Assembly: GCF_021134715.1 (NCBI RefSeq)
Contig: NC_060027.1
Location: 62,001-126,000 of the forward strand
Direction: 5' to 3'
DNA: 64,000 nucleotides
DNA from: Daphnia pulex
Lineage: Eukaryota; Arthropoda; Branchiopoda; Diplostraca; Daphniidae
In this document: piece after piece, positions 46,416 to 57,849 of the stretch
Numbering within the stretch: the first letter of the stretch is position 1
Layout of the letters: every line of letters starts with the position of its first letter
Notes under the pieces: generated by a model
The model's input: only the letters and a program-made list of their open reading frames with translations
What the model was told of the DNA's origin: nothing
Database searches by the model: none
Program-made: the position numbers and the translations under genes

Positions 46416-49230
46416 ATGAAATTGATCCTAATAATTCTTGTTGCGATGATTGCCGCCTGTTTAGTCGCCACCACCGTAAGTTGAAAAAAAAAACGATTGA
46501 CTTTTTCTCGAGTTTAGCTGTATTGTTTTTTAAAAATTCGCCACTAGTATTGGTCGGCGTGCAAAACAATGTATTAATTGATCTTGTCGAAGCAGAAGGC
46601 CCAGTCGTCGACGATCAAAACAACGAAAGCAACAACACTGAAAACCACCACGTCCAGATCGGCACCATCGACAACCACTCGCAAACTGACAACCACACGC
46701 AAACTGACAACTACGCGCAAGCCGAATGTAACCACAACCAGAATTGTCACGACGACTAAACCCACGACCAATCCGGCAGTCTTTTCGTTTTGTCGGGACA
46801 CGAATTCATCGGCAGCCACTGGCCAAATTCAGCTCAATAAAACTTCACAGACCGACACGTCTTCGTGCGTCTTTGACATCGTCGCACCGCCCGGCAAACA
46901 GATTCAATTCTCCTGCTCTGTCGTCTCCTTCAATAACTACAACAGCAAAATGGTCGTAAGTTGATTTGTCATTCCTGTTTACTCAACTTTTAGGCCAACA
47001 TTTGCTTTCATTAACATTTGTGCTCTAAACTATTCAAGTTATTTGATGCGACTGAAAGCGACTGGCCTCGACCCGTACTGAACAAGACTTATTACTCGAT
47101 GGCGAATACGTTGTCCGTGTATTCTGAATTTAAAGGATCTGACGAGTTTGAATGTAAATGGAACACCATACCCATCGAGAAAACCACAAAGTTTAAACGT
47201 AGTATTTTATAACCTATTTACCGATGTCGGTAATAAAATTAAAGGCCTTGGTATTTTCAGTGTGTCGCCACGGACAAGCCACGTCGGCCAATGGCACCAT
47301 TCAACCCATAGCTGGTAATTCATCATCATACACAACGAGACAATGTTCTTTCTCCATCGTGGCACCTCCGGAATACCAGATTGAATTTTCTTGCTCAGCC
47401 ATCAATCTCACACGCTACGGTGACGGTGCTTTTCAAGTGAGTCAATTATTCATGACGCTATTGGCATTATCATGGTGGCTCGTTTTACAATGTCCGACTG
47501 TCCGTCCCTATTTTTATTTATTTATTTATTTTTACAGGTTGCTGGAACAATTGCAGTATTCGAATCCTCAAATCCACTCGAAACAAATCAGACTTATTTT
47601 TCCACTGCTGAAAATGAGTTGTTCATTTCGTCGAATCTCTTCGAAGGCGACTGGATTGATTGCAAGTGGACGACTTCACGCAGAGAGAAGAAAACCAATT
47701 TCAAACGTGATCTCGCTAGCCTTTAAAGTGGCCAAAACAAATCTAAAAATTGGCGAATTATTTCCCATTTTGTATATCACAATTAGTTTGTCGTGACGAA
47801 GAGGCAACATCAGCTATCGGGACCATTACGCTAACTAGAGACGTCAAAGTGCCATCGGGAGGATGTACGTTCGTCATCGAAGCTCCTCCCGATCAACGGA
47901 TTGAGATCACCTGCACTGCCGTTTCTAGTGACTTGACTGTAAATCCCTTGTTGCCAGTCAACTTTTCGATTTATTGGTTACCAATTCAGTGTCATGTATC
48001 CGTTTTACCATTTGGTTTTAGATTGATGGTCTCATGGAATTTAAGGATGGTTATGTTCCTGTTGAACCGGTAATCAACCAAGTGTATCATTCGGATTCTG
48101 ATAACAAAGTGTTGGTGTTTTCTGGATGGTCCGAATCGGAACGGTTCAGTTGCAAGTGGGCGATCCTGCCAAAGGAGAACGGCACCAATCTAAAACGTAA
48201 GATTTTGATTGAGATAGTTTTCTTTTGGTAAAGCTAATGGATAAATTTTAATATACAGTTTGTCGCGATACTGAGACTCGATCGGACAATGGGACCATCA
48301 CACCTTTAACATTTGTTTCGGAAGGAACGAATGATTGTTCTTTCTTAATCGAGGCTCCTCCTGAAACACAGATTCAAATATCTTGTTCTGCCATTGACAT
48401 CGACATTGAAAGCAGTCGCTTTTATGTGAGTCCCTTTTCATTATTATTTTTTTCTATTCTGTTGTTATAATGAGTATTTATGACTACGTGGTTTGATAGA
48501 TGTTTTCAACCACTGAAGTACCTCTATCTTTGGACTTCCCATATGTAGCAGATCGGGTGTACTATTCTTCTGGAAATTCCCTTTCTCTGTATGCTAAATT
48601 ATCCAGCTTAAAGGATTGGTTTAATTGCAGTTGGTCGTTTGTACCGAAGCCGATAACGACGGATTTCAAACGTAATCACAAGTTATATTTCAATCTGTTC
48701 TCGACTGATGTAGTCCGGTTGTTCCGTTTTTGTTTTTCAGTTTGTCGCGAACGTGGGGCAACTTCAGCTAAAGGGACCATCCAACCCTTAATAGAAAACT
48801 CAGATGGATATAACTGGAATAAGAGATTTTGTCTCTTTGACATCCAAGCGCTTCCGTTTCAGCAGATTAAATTTTCCTGCTCTTTCCTCAATTTTAGTGG
48901 GAGAAACAAGTTTGTTGTAAGTTCGTTTTCAAGATGTTATTGTGTTCTACATTAAATTTAGCTTTCGTCTAGCAAGTAAAACACCTTATTCATTCAGAAT
49001 ATTATTTAGTATTGACTTTAAGATAACAGCAGTGTGTATTTTCTTATTAGATTGTTGGAGTTCGTGAAGGTGATGTATCGAATCCTCTATTAAACTACAA
49101 CTATTATTCAGCTAACAACAACTTGCACCTGGAAATTGATCTCTACTCCGACGAGTGGTTCAGTTGCAAATGGACGACTGTTCCCAAGAAGAACGGCACT
49201 ACAAAATCGCTGGCTCAGCTCCTGCCGTAA
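46416..49230 (+). CDS. Secreted protein with Thr-rich stalk and five CUB-like modules (copy 1)
   Basis: Eleven exons: 46416-46475, 46596-46955, 47039-47198, 47261-47436, 47538-47706, 47787-47938, 48022-48196, 48259-48425, 48500-48671, 48741-48916 and 49051-49230, giving 648 residues, all in phase. Signal peptide MKLILIILVAMIAACLVATT. Exon 2 starts with a Thr/Lys/Arg-rich linker (TTTRKLTTTRKLTTTRK). Then come five repeats of about 110 residues, each coded by two exons: a first half with CR(D/H)...GTI...CxF.I.APP..QI.(F/I)SCSA and a second half with YYS..N.L and DWF.CKW. The pattern of cysteines and the AP..I.(F/I) strand resemble a CUB domain, hence CUB-like. Every module boundary is phase 1 and every intra-module intron phase 0, ideal for module duplication. 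An in-frame ATG 24 nt upstream (46392) is possible but is not preserved in the paralog. Extracellular; ligand unknown. Confidence 0.72.
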
Positions 49231-51124
49231 TTCCCATTCTTCTTCGCGAATTATTGACCCAGATCTTAAAGACTTGATGTCAAAAGAGGATGGATTGGTT
49301 TGATTGGAGTTGAATATCTCGCAACTATATAGCCGCAACTATAATAGCCCCTTTTCATTTGGTTTAATTTGGTCTTTTCATTTTTTTAAATTTGTTAATT
49401 GACTCTTCCCATTTGGCAATATACCGTAAGTTTTGATTCAATTAATCACTCTGACTATATATTAGCTGCTACCACGTCAATCAGTGAAAGTGGGACTAAT
49501 GTTACCCAATGCGGATTGCGAATTGAGTTTATGTTACAACTTACAAATAAGCACTTATTCGGAACTTGCATGGCCTTTAACCTTCACCATAGCAGTTCCC
49601 GGTTGTTATATGGTAAGGATTCAAAAGTACTTTTTTTTTTTTAGTTTAAAATTTTTTTTTTTTTTTTGTTTGTTTACCTGACCCAATCCTTTATCTGTTA
49701 GGTAGATCAACCAAAATCGAAAAAAAGTTTGGGGCTTTTGTCTGAGAATTTCGCGTCAATTCTATTGCACTGGCGGACCGCCAGTTGCTGCAGTCAGTCT
49801 CGGCTAGATCTGGTGGCTGTTGGAACCATGGTTTCAGGTGGACCTGAACAGTCATCCACCATCTCGTCAGTTATCAAATGCTGGAACTCGGGTCTATTTT
49901 AAAATGATAATACGCCACACTTGTTTGCCTATTTCACATTTCTATTTTTCAGTTTGCTCTCTTGTTTTTTTGTGACTGACAGCATTGATAGTCTATCTCT
50001 ATCAATGTGTTTCTTTGTGGCACATCAGTGCAGGTGTGTGGCTCGTTTCTGTAGACTGTGGCCTGTCTTCTACTTGTTTCGTTTGAATTCGAACAAGGTT
50101 ATTGGCATCTTCTTCTATTTGATTCTTTCACACCAGATTTGTCTTGTTTTTCGGCCACCTTTCTTTTGATCATTTTGCAGGAAATTTGAATGGCAGCATT
50201 TCTTGTCAATAATATTAAATTTTTTTATTTTTTAAACAGTGGTTTCTTACGTTGTACGGAGACAACGAGAATTCTACCACACCTGGGTCGTCTGTCTTCT
50301 CACACAATCCCCATTCTACACCCGGCAACAACTTACCTGGAACGCTGCAGGTAATCTTTAAGTATTTCCTTTCGCATTGACGAACGAGCCGTCTTTTTAA
50401 AATGACATTTCCTATTCGTTGTACGACTTTTCACAAATGACAATTCTTTAACATTTAAGTTAATAACCGAGTCAGAACCGAGAATTGTTTACGGTCCGCT
50501 TGCCGTAGAAAAGAGCGACAGTCTTGCATCAGTTGAATAGAGCGTGCGATTGATTCCTTCCTCGCTCTGTACAGAATATTATTCCAGCACCTGCTGAGAA
50601 TGATTCAAACGTCAATAGTTTTATTTTTTTTTAATTACCAGCTCTTATGTCAGAACTATTTTCATGCGATAATGACCTACATTTAAATTTGAATGATAAT
50701 GTGTAAACTGTGTGTTGTATACGTTCAAATAGTTGTCCAATTCGACTGATTCGAAACTCTGCCTGGCGGTCTCACCACACACGCGTTATCCGATGCTGTT
50801 CTGATTTTCATCGCTCTTATGTGAGAGGCTAGTGAGACGGAACCAAAAGTCAAAGCGTCGCCTTATTAGAAAACTAGTCCTCTTCTTACATGTGTCCAAA
50901 ATGAAAGGCCCTGTTCTTTTTGTGTGTTGGAATGTGACTCGCACCGTCAAAGCCAGAGAGAAATTCCTATAGCCATATTTCGATATGCATTTACCAATCA
51001 ATTGAATTTTGATCATTATACAATACGACGGTTCGTTTATTTAATTTTTTTAAGGTATTGTTTTAGTCTATTAACTGTTGCTATAATTGAGCTGAATATA
51101 AATTAAGAAAAGGAAAATAGTCGT
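49231..51124. other. Interval with unassigned possible plus-strand exons
   Basis: Two splice-bounded open segments lie downstream of the CUB-like gene. One is 49466-49612 (acceptor ATATATTAG, donor GTAAGG), reading LLPRQSVKVGLMLPNADCEL and ending VPGCYM. The second, from 49702, reads VDQPKSKKSLGLLSENFASI and is open to a TAA at 49900. A third, 50240-50350, follows TTTTTTAAACAG and is open in two frames; one of them (YVVRRQREFYHTWVVCLLTQ) would join in phase from an internal GTGGAC donor in the second segment. No start exon is visible. This is a candidate unknown gene only. Confidence 0.25.
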
Positions 51125-51562
51125 CTAAAATCTTTCGTGAGAGCCTCGGCCGCCGAATCCGTGGTGTCCGTTAAATGCTGGATTGTATAAGCCGGGGTAG
51201 TAGTATGGATAGCCGTTTACACCGTAATATCGATAGGCTTGATTATTACCGCGATAGTAGTACCTGTTGTTACCTGTAATTGTTGACGATTCAAAACACC
51301 ATGACGACAGTTAAACTAACACTCATTTTCTTGTATCGCCAATTTTTAGTTTTTACCTAGAAGTTCGCCCAGGATGTTGCCAATAATTTGCCGCTTTTCA
51401 CGGGGTGCGGCTTCGACGCCGACAAGGGCGGCCATCACAACAACTACCAGAACGCACACCTGCATTGAATCGTTGAATTATAGAAGCAGCATTACAAGTC
51501 GTGTAAGTATAAACAAGTCGAATGTTTTACTTTGAAAAACTTACCAGGATAGAGCGACGCAT
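51125..51562 (-). CDS. Small secreted peptide precursor 4 (MSR-leader family, SHERF tail)
   Basis: Three exons: 51562-51545 (MRRSIL), 51459-51357 and 51273-51125, giving 89 residues. The signal peptide continues VCVLVVVVMAALVGVEA and is followed by the basic site APREKRQIIG. After a short amphipathic stretch (NILGELLG) comes a Tyr/Asn/Gly-rich tail (NNRYYYRGNNQAYRYYG, NGYPYYYPGLYN) ending HHGFGGRGSHERF. It is the closest relative of the gene at 42.3 kb, but with an uninterrupted tail. Tyr/Gly-rich tails after dibasic cleavage recall nematode YGG-type and other Gly-rich defence peptides; cuticle cross-linking is the main alternative. Confidence 0.7.
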
Positions 51563-51627
51563 GCTGACTTGTCTCTTATTGGATTGACGGTTGAGTGATG
51601 TCGACTATACCCTGTCGGTCCGTGGCG

Positions 51628-51634
51628 TTTTATA
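51628..51634 (-). promoter_or_regulatory. TATA box of peptide gene 4
   Basis: TATAAAA on the minus strand in context GTATAAAACGC, exactly 66 nt from the ATG at 51562. Confidence 0.65.
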
Positions 51635-52107
51635 CTTTTGAAGTCCAAGGCAACTGGGATGCGACAGAAGGTGAATCTTGCCAAAAATCAAACGGCGAGA
51701 AGGAATGAATTAAATCGTGGCGCAATCCGCATGACGAACAGTAACGGTAAAAACAAGACTGATCTGTTGGAGGCCAGACATTATGAAAAACCATGGGCTA
51801 TTTAATTCGTATTCAGCACGTCACTGCGCAAAAACCTCGGCTGCCAATTTTACCCTGACCGTTCTCAGGGACGTATACAGGTGTGAGCTTGCATGTTAAC
51901 ACTTGTAGGATGAGTATAACTTTCGTTTCATAAAATAATAACCACCTGACTACCAACTGCGATGTTTTTATTAACTGATTTCATTTATTCGCAGTGAGGA
52001 ACATTCAAAAATAACTCAGCAAATGCAAATAGTTTGACTTTTTTTCTTCAAAAAAATTTGACTTTGACACTTAGAAAGGATGGGACTTTTTCCACTTGAG
52101 TTTCACA

Positions 52108-52536
52108 TCACGAAGATGGGGCTGGTGGACTTTTCCTTGATCCCCCGTTGATGGACCGGTAATAAAGCTCCGCCACGGCAGACCAGTCGACCGGATATCC
52201 CGAAGTGTTCTTTCTTTTGGGTGCAGCAGAATTCCCATCCGCATGGATTGGATCCGTCGTTGCGGCCGTCTTGTTTTCAGGTAAATCGACGGGCAACGAG
52301 TCGGGGTAGTAACCAGGAAAGATGACATCTAACCCTGCCAAACAATCGGGAGATTCTTTCAGTTAATTTTCTTTTAGCTGTTTTGGTATAATTGACTCAC
52401 CATCTTGTTTGTTGTTTTCAAATCCTGCCATTTTTAGATGCGGAAAATTGATTCTGTTGGTTGCTGCTTCTTCCGCTTCGCCCATCGCCAATAACAGCAA
52501 CTGTAAAGTGAATCGATTCAAACTCTTAGATGACAT
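52108..52536 (-). CDS. Small secreted protein with GLDVIFPGYY core (intact copy)
   Basis: Two exons: 52536-52401 and 52334-52108, giving 120 residues with a phase-1 junction inside a Gly codon. The N-terminus MSSKSLNRFTLQLLLLAMGE is a short signal-like segment. The conserved core then reads QDGLDVIFPGYYPDSLPVDL, a basic KRK lies mid-protein, and a second conserved block, SGYPVDWSAVAELYYRSING, precedes a Pro/Ser-rich end. The 43.2 kb copy shares the second exon at the same length. A TATA-like TATAAAA lies at 52780-52786 on the minus strand, 244 nt upstream, so a noncoding first exon may exist. No known family recognised. Confidence 0.6.
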
Positions 52537-52799
52537 CAAGTCAGCAAAGGTGTAAGTGAAACTGAATTTTCTTTCAAACTTTACTGGCTACCGTACCAAT
52601 AATGCGGCCGACAATAAGCGGAAAGAATGTCCAAATCTACAGGGAAACAGCATCTTATAACAGCGGAGATTTCTTCTTTTGTCCTTTTGCGAAATCACGT
52701 TTATCGATAGATCCTTATCTGCTTGTAAGCACCGATGGAGTGACACTGGTTGACACGAAGACACCGGGAAGGAACCCATTTTTATATTGAACGGTATTA

Positions 52800-54660
52800 T
52801 TTGGGTGGGAATCTCGGAAACACCCTGAAAATCCCAATCTTATGCCGGCCGCCAGATAGGGAAAATCCCTTTAATAGGAATAAGAAGGCTTACAGTATTA
52901 CGTGACGCATTATCAGGTAAGAAAAAAATCCCCCCTCCCTCAAACGGAGGAATCAGTGGAGCGAGTCGTTGTTATAGTTGTCAATGAATAAGAGCAAGAT
53001 CAGGAAATATGTGTTGTACCTGTAAGAAATCTGCCCAAATGGGTAAATAGCCTCTCTATTGTCAAATGCAAGTAGAAACAGAAAAAAACCAAGAAAGTTG
53101 AGATTTCCGTGCACGATTCGATATCCAGTAGCAATTATAGCTACTTGGAATGCCCCAAACACCACGGGGACGTTAGCCGCAGCCATATAATCCAACAGGG
53201 CTTATGTACCGTAACCATAAGTATATCATGTCAGTCAAAACATAGCCTGGCGATTCACAGGCATGAGTGGCTGACAATCGTCAATGAAACCGGTTGATTT
53301 ATTGCTTATTCTATTTTTAAATCCTACCAATTTAGGAAGTATAGTCCGAGACCTAACACTCGTGTGCATTATTGTTATCCCTTTGTTAGATTCAACGGTT
53401 TTGAATCCCACTTTCCTTTCCAGATGGCTGGGCAAGTAAGTCCATGTGTATAGTTACTTGGCCTATACTCTGGGTGATTGGGTCTGACGTAACCGCAATT
53501 GTCTTCCTTGAACTTTAAAATCTAAAACCCGCCACCGTCTCGTAAACAGCACACGCCACTTTATGACGTCTGTGCTGCTGTCGTTGCGTTATTCTTCAAT
53601 GTAGGACGGGGATGGAAGCAGCAGAAAGTGGTCGTCATGGATGAGGCTTTTATTTCGCTCCTCTTTCTTTCGGTCTTTCCAACAGATTAGAAAATCATTT
53701 TACTCATTTTTTCTAGGGCCCGATATTTATACGTAGCATCAGTCATGCTTTCTTTTGGGTAGACTTTTGGTTTTGCTGGTTTGTTTTGGTATGTGAGATT
53801 TTCTAGGACTATATAAATGATGCGCTCTCGATATTTTTTTAATAGCAAGATTGGAGTTGAACTGTGCACATTTCTCACGACTTTCACCAACAGTTGACAG
53901 CATATCGTCCCATTTCCCCATTAAAGTGATGAGACTCGGGGCAATCGTCATTTCCGACCATACAAACTTGTGCGGACGTCTTCCAGGAAACATCTCGCAA
54001 CAGCTTCAGCAGCAGCGCTTTGATTTAAAATGCGGTAGTACTACACCATTTTCGATATTTTTTTAAAAGTAATAATTGAACCATAGATTAGATTTACATG
54101 TACAATAGAAAATAGATAGCTTGATAAATTATAAGAGCGTTCTTGGGCGGGAGAGATTCCGAAATTGAACATCCTAGGATATTTCATGCAACAACTGGCT
54201 TATTCTGGTTACCACTAACGTGCAACGTGCACAGCGCAGAATCAAGTTCATGGTGAATTTGGGTTTTTCCTCTGCGGCCACAAGTTAGCCCATACCTTTT
54301 CATTTGATATGCGACTCACAAGCAAAAATCACGTTTTCATAAATACGAGTTTATCCGGCGTTTGAATTTTCAAGTATGCTGAAATAACTTGTACCTAGTT
54401 GTATTCAAGGTTGTATGTTGCGCAATTGGTGCTCTGGTTGGACAGTTTTGACAGACTCAAATCCCACCTCGAGTGATGTGTGCCTGTAGCTCTCCTTTGT
54501 CTAAAACTGGATTCCTTTTTTCTTTTTTTTTTTATTCTTCCTGTCGAAGCGGCAACCTTCTGACGTTCAGCTGGCAGCAATCACGACTATTGCCGCCTTT
54601 AATTGTATGCTGCGCAATTCTCTGAATTTGATTAGAGGTGCGTTCCGCCACCGCCGCCGC
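52800..54660. other. Intergenic region with diverged duplicates
   Basis: No supported gene. It holds pieces similar to 43.9-45.6 kb. Separately, 53850-53960 resembles 56885-56990 (shared text around TTGACAGCATATCGTC), so this noncoding stretch has itself been copied. Confidence 0.4.
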
Positions 54661-54674
54661 CTTGGGTCCTTAAC

Positions 54675-54681
54675 TATAAAA
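54675..54681 (+). promoter_or_regulatory. TATA box of peptide gene 5
   Basis: TATAAAA whose end is exactly 66 nt from the ATG at 54747, the same spacing as in peptide genes 1, 2 and 4 on the other strand. Confidence 0.65.
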
Positions 54682-54746
54682 TGAACGGAATCATTCGACA
54701 TCAGCACAAGACAATCGTCAACCACAACTCGAGAACCAACAACAAC

Positions 54747-55197
54747 ATGAGTCGCCGTATCTTGGTAAGTTTCTATTTGTTTTGAATAGTTGCTAATCAG
54801 TCGTGAAATTGTTGTCGACTGTTTGCTAAAGATTCCATTTGCTTGTTTCCAGTTGAGTCTTTGCGTCCTGCTGGCCGTTGTGACCGCGTTCGTCGTCGAG
54901 GCCGCACCCCAACGTGAGAAACGCCAACTGGGCGGCATTTTGGGCGGACTCCTTGGAGGCGGAGGCTATGGTAATATTTCAAACAAATTATTCGTAATTA
55001 CTAATTGATCATGATGTTTGGTTTTGTGATCAATCGCAGGTCAACAGTATGGCGGATACAATGGATACAACCAAGGATACGGCGGATATGGAAATCAAGG
55101 ATATGGTGTATTCGGCAATCAAGGATACGGCGGATTCGGCGGGGGTCACGGTGGTCACGGTGGTTACGGTGGAGGACGATCTCACGAAAGATATTAA
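54747..55197 (+). CDS. Small secreted Gly/Tyr-rich peptide precursor 5 (SHERY tail)
   Basis: Three exons: 54747-54764 (MSRRIL), 54853-54970 and 55040-55197, giving 97 residues. Signal peptide MSRRILLSLCVLLAVVTAFV, then the basic site QREKRQLGG, a GGILGGLLGGGGYG segment, and a tail of repeated Gly-Tyr units (GYNQGYGGYGNQGYG, GGHGGHGGYGGGRSHERY). This is the most typical member of the family. An AATAAA-type signal lies near 55313. Gly/Tyr-rich, probably convertase-processed secreted peptides occur both as antimicrobial peptides and as cuticle components in ecdysozoans; sequence alone does not separate the two. Confidence 0.72.
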
Positions 55198-57840
55198 TTT
55201 TCTCAATTCTTTCCGTTCAATTGTGCTACTCACGTTTTAACGATCCCTCAGACTCGAAATTGGTGCAATGTTTAAATTACAGCACGTCGAATTTTTTTTT
55301 AATAACTTGGAAAATAAACAAAGATTCTTTACAAAAGATTGATGTACCCTATTAAATGTCGCGGTAAAATTGAATGACACGCATGAGTCGCGTCGTCTGC
55401 CATCATTTGCGTCCAACTTCCTGAATTTGAGGCGCCAACTTCCACGTCAGTTCAATACCAATTCTTTTACTGTTGAATCGATATCACTGTTCTTCTTTCA
55501 GTATTTTACTCTGTTATTTATGCTAGCTCCAAATTAATTTGGCTTGTCCTTTGGCCAGCGTCACTTATGCTGGCATTCTCTTTTGCAGCGACTTGCGAGT
55601 TGAGCATAGACAAAATTCAAGGCAGTTAATGCAATAGCATTGATTTAATGTTTGCAAAAATGTGCATGCCTGCCTTATACTAGAAAAATTTTAATTATCT
55701 TCAACTCAACGGATTTTTTGTTAACGATTTCGTCGCAATTACGGAAGGCATTCTTCAATAATTCGTTAGATGTCACTATCGCGGCTGCCAAGTGTTAAGT
55801 ATTCTGTCTCGAATATAGATGGCGTATTTTTCCTACGTCGTCTGCTTTTCGTCACTTTTCTTTGTTTGGATTTTGGAGCACATGTTTTGGGAGACTTGGA
55901 GTTTGGACATGGGAGATCAGAAAAAGAAGAAAGAAAGAAAACTGTTGTGATATCTATTACTGTGCCTTTCTTCCTATTTACTATTTAGTACTTAGTAGTG
56001 TCATTCTGGTTTTCTATATCAATGAAACCAAATATTACAGACCTGTGGTGACTAATGAAGGATCTTTTTTTTTGTATTTTCCCAAAACCCAGGTGAAGTA
56101 AACAGCTTAATTTTTATTTCATTGAAATCAATTCTAAATACCAAAATAAGTAGTACAGATAGTAAACAGCATCAATTGTCTTTACGCCCAAATTCAATCA
56201 CTTATTTGCATTTAAGCTTACTATAATTGTTTGACAACAACACCTTAAAAAATGTTCTTATACACCTCCTAATTCTACTTGAAATTCTAGAAAGTGTGTG
56301 CCGGCTGTCCATTCATCGGGTAAAATCCATAGATGCGACCCAACTTGAACAAATTGCTGTACACTATACTAAAAACTTCAATTGGGAAAATTCCAACTTG
56401 TTTGCCCACATGCTGTCGAATTCGATTTAAGATTACAGTAAGCATAACTTTTGAATTTTACTAACATGTTAAACATTGATGAAATAAATCCATCTCAAAA
56501 TTTATTTTTGTTTATTTAGCAGGCACAATCTTGCCAAAAGATGTTGAGGCCTTTAAATTACGCATTTTCATTAGAGCTGATTGAGAAGACAAATTCTATT
56601 CCTGCCAACTGCAGTACCCTACAGCTTCCACTCCACAGATAGGAGCAAAGACCAATTGGGCCAGCTACAGTCAGATTGAGGTAAAGGTAGGATGTGTTTC
56701 TTTTTGTTAAAATGTGCAATTAATAATAAGTTGGTGTTATGTGTTTGCTAGTTAACCCGTTGGTTACCACCCTTTGTTTCCCCTTTTTTAGCTCCTTAGT
56801 CTCCCCGCCTCCCGAAGAGAGGGGAGACGCATCTCGTAGAATAAGTCTAGACTAAACGATGCCCTCTCCATATTTTATGTAGCAAGATACTAGTTGATTT
56901 GACTGAGGCGATTTCTAACCAACATTTGACACGACTTGACAGCATATCGTCCTATTTCTCCATTAGGGCCCTGGGCCTCCTAATGCAGACTTAGGACAAT
57001 AACCATTTCAAACGATACACACTTGTAATATCTAGGAAACAATCGATATTTCTGTACAGTTTCAGCACTCGCAACGGTATACCATGTGTTCTGGAACTAT
57101 AGGTTAGATTAATATAAGGATAGCAGCTTGATACAGAGAAAGGGCGCGATTGGGCGAGCAGAGAGTTTCCAATATTTACAGCTTAGGATATTTATATTAA
57201 CAACTGGCATATTCTGGCTCTGCAAATGTGCAACATGCACACAGACTCAGGTAATAACTGTAAACTTTATGGAATTAGAATCAGTCGACATTTTCGCGTT
57301 GTAAATTGTCGTGTCCACGTCGGCCTCTCTGTTCATTTGTTCGTCTTATTTCCCAGAGGCGGAACATAACAGAAAGTTAATTGTTTTCAGTGCCTGCGAG
57401 TGATTTTTAATTATTGGTATCACGCGATTTTATCGACACTGAACAAATCCACAACTTCCAAACAGTTTTTCGAAGCTTCAAGATGGTTCAACTGTCGTGC
57501 GTTCAGCGCGCACACGCGTTTGAATTCACTGTACGCTCCAATAATTCTTGAACTGACTCATCAGACCTTTTCAAGTGCGTAGATATGTTGTCCACAATAC
57601 GTCGAATCGACCCAACCTTCTTTTGTGCATTAAGGCAATGTGGTGGCCATCTGTCATCCAGCTGAATCCGCCATGACATCTGTTGAAATTTGAAAACTTC
57701 GTGGCAGGTGCTCATACTTATTTTGAATTATATTCGCGAGTTAAAGCTTTGAACCATTAGACAACTTTGAGATCTGGTGGGCCGTACAAGTGACGATCTC
57801 CATCATCCTCTGCATTCAAAAGCCGTGCGACTCTTTTGCA
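55198..57840. other. Intergenic region with a possible Cys-motif exon relic
   Basis: No firm gene. Near 56283, after a TTCTAG acceptor, codons for KVCAGCPFIG run into a stop. A shift of frame continues KSIDATQLEQIAVHYTKNF to a TAA at about 56430. The CxGCP start followed by a helix-like stretch is vaguely cystatin-like and may be a frameshifted relic; this is weak. Close to 57640-57700 the sequence matches 46200-46270, the region before CUB-like copy 1. Confidence 0.3.
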
Positions 57841-57849
57841 TACGGGAAA

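Noticed and set aside
54675..54764. Tail-to-tail arrangement with the minus-strand GLDVIFPGYY gene as a bidirectional promoter
   Set aside because: The two starts are more than 2 kb apart, with duplicated spacer sequence between; no shared promoter is evident.
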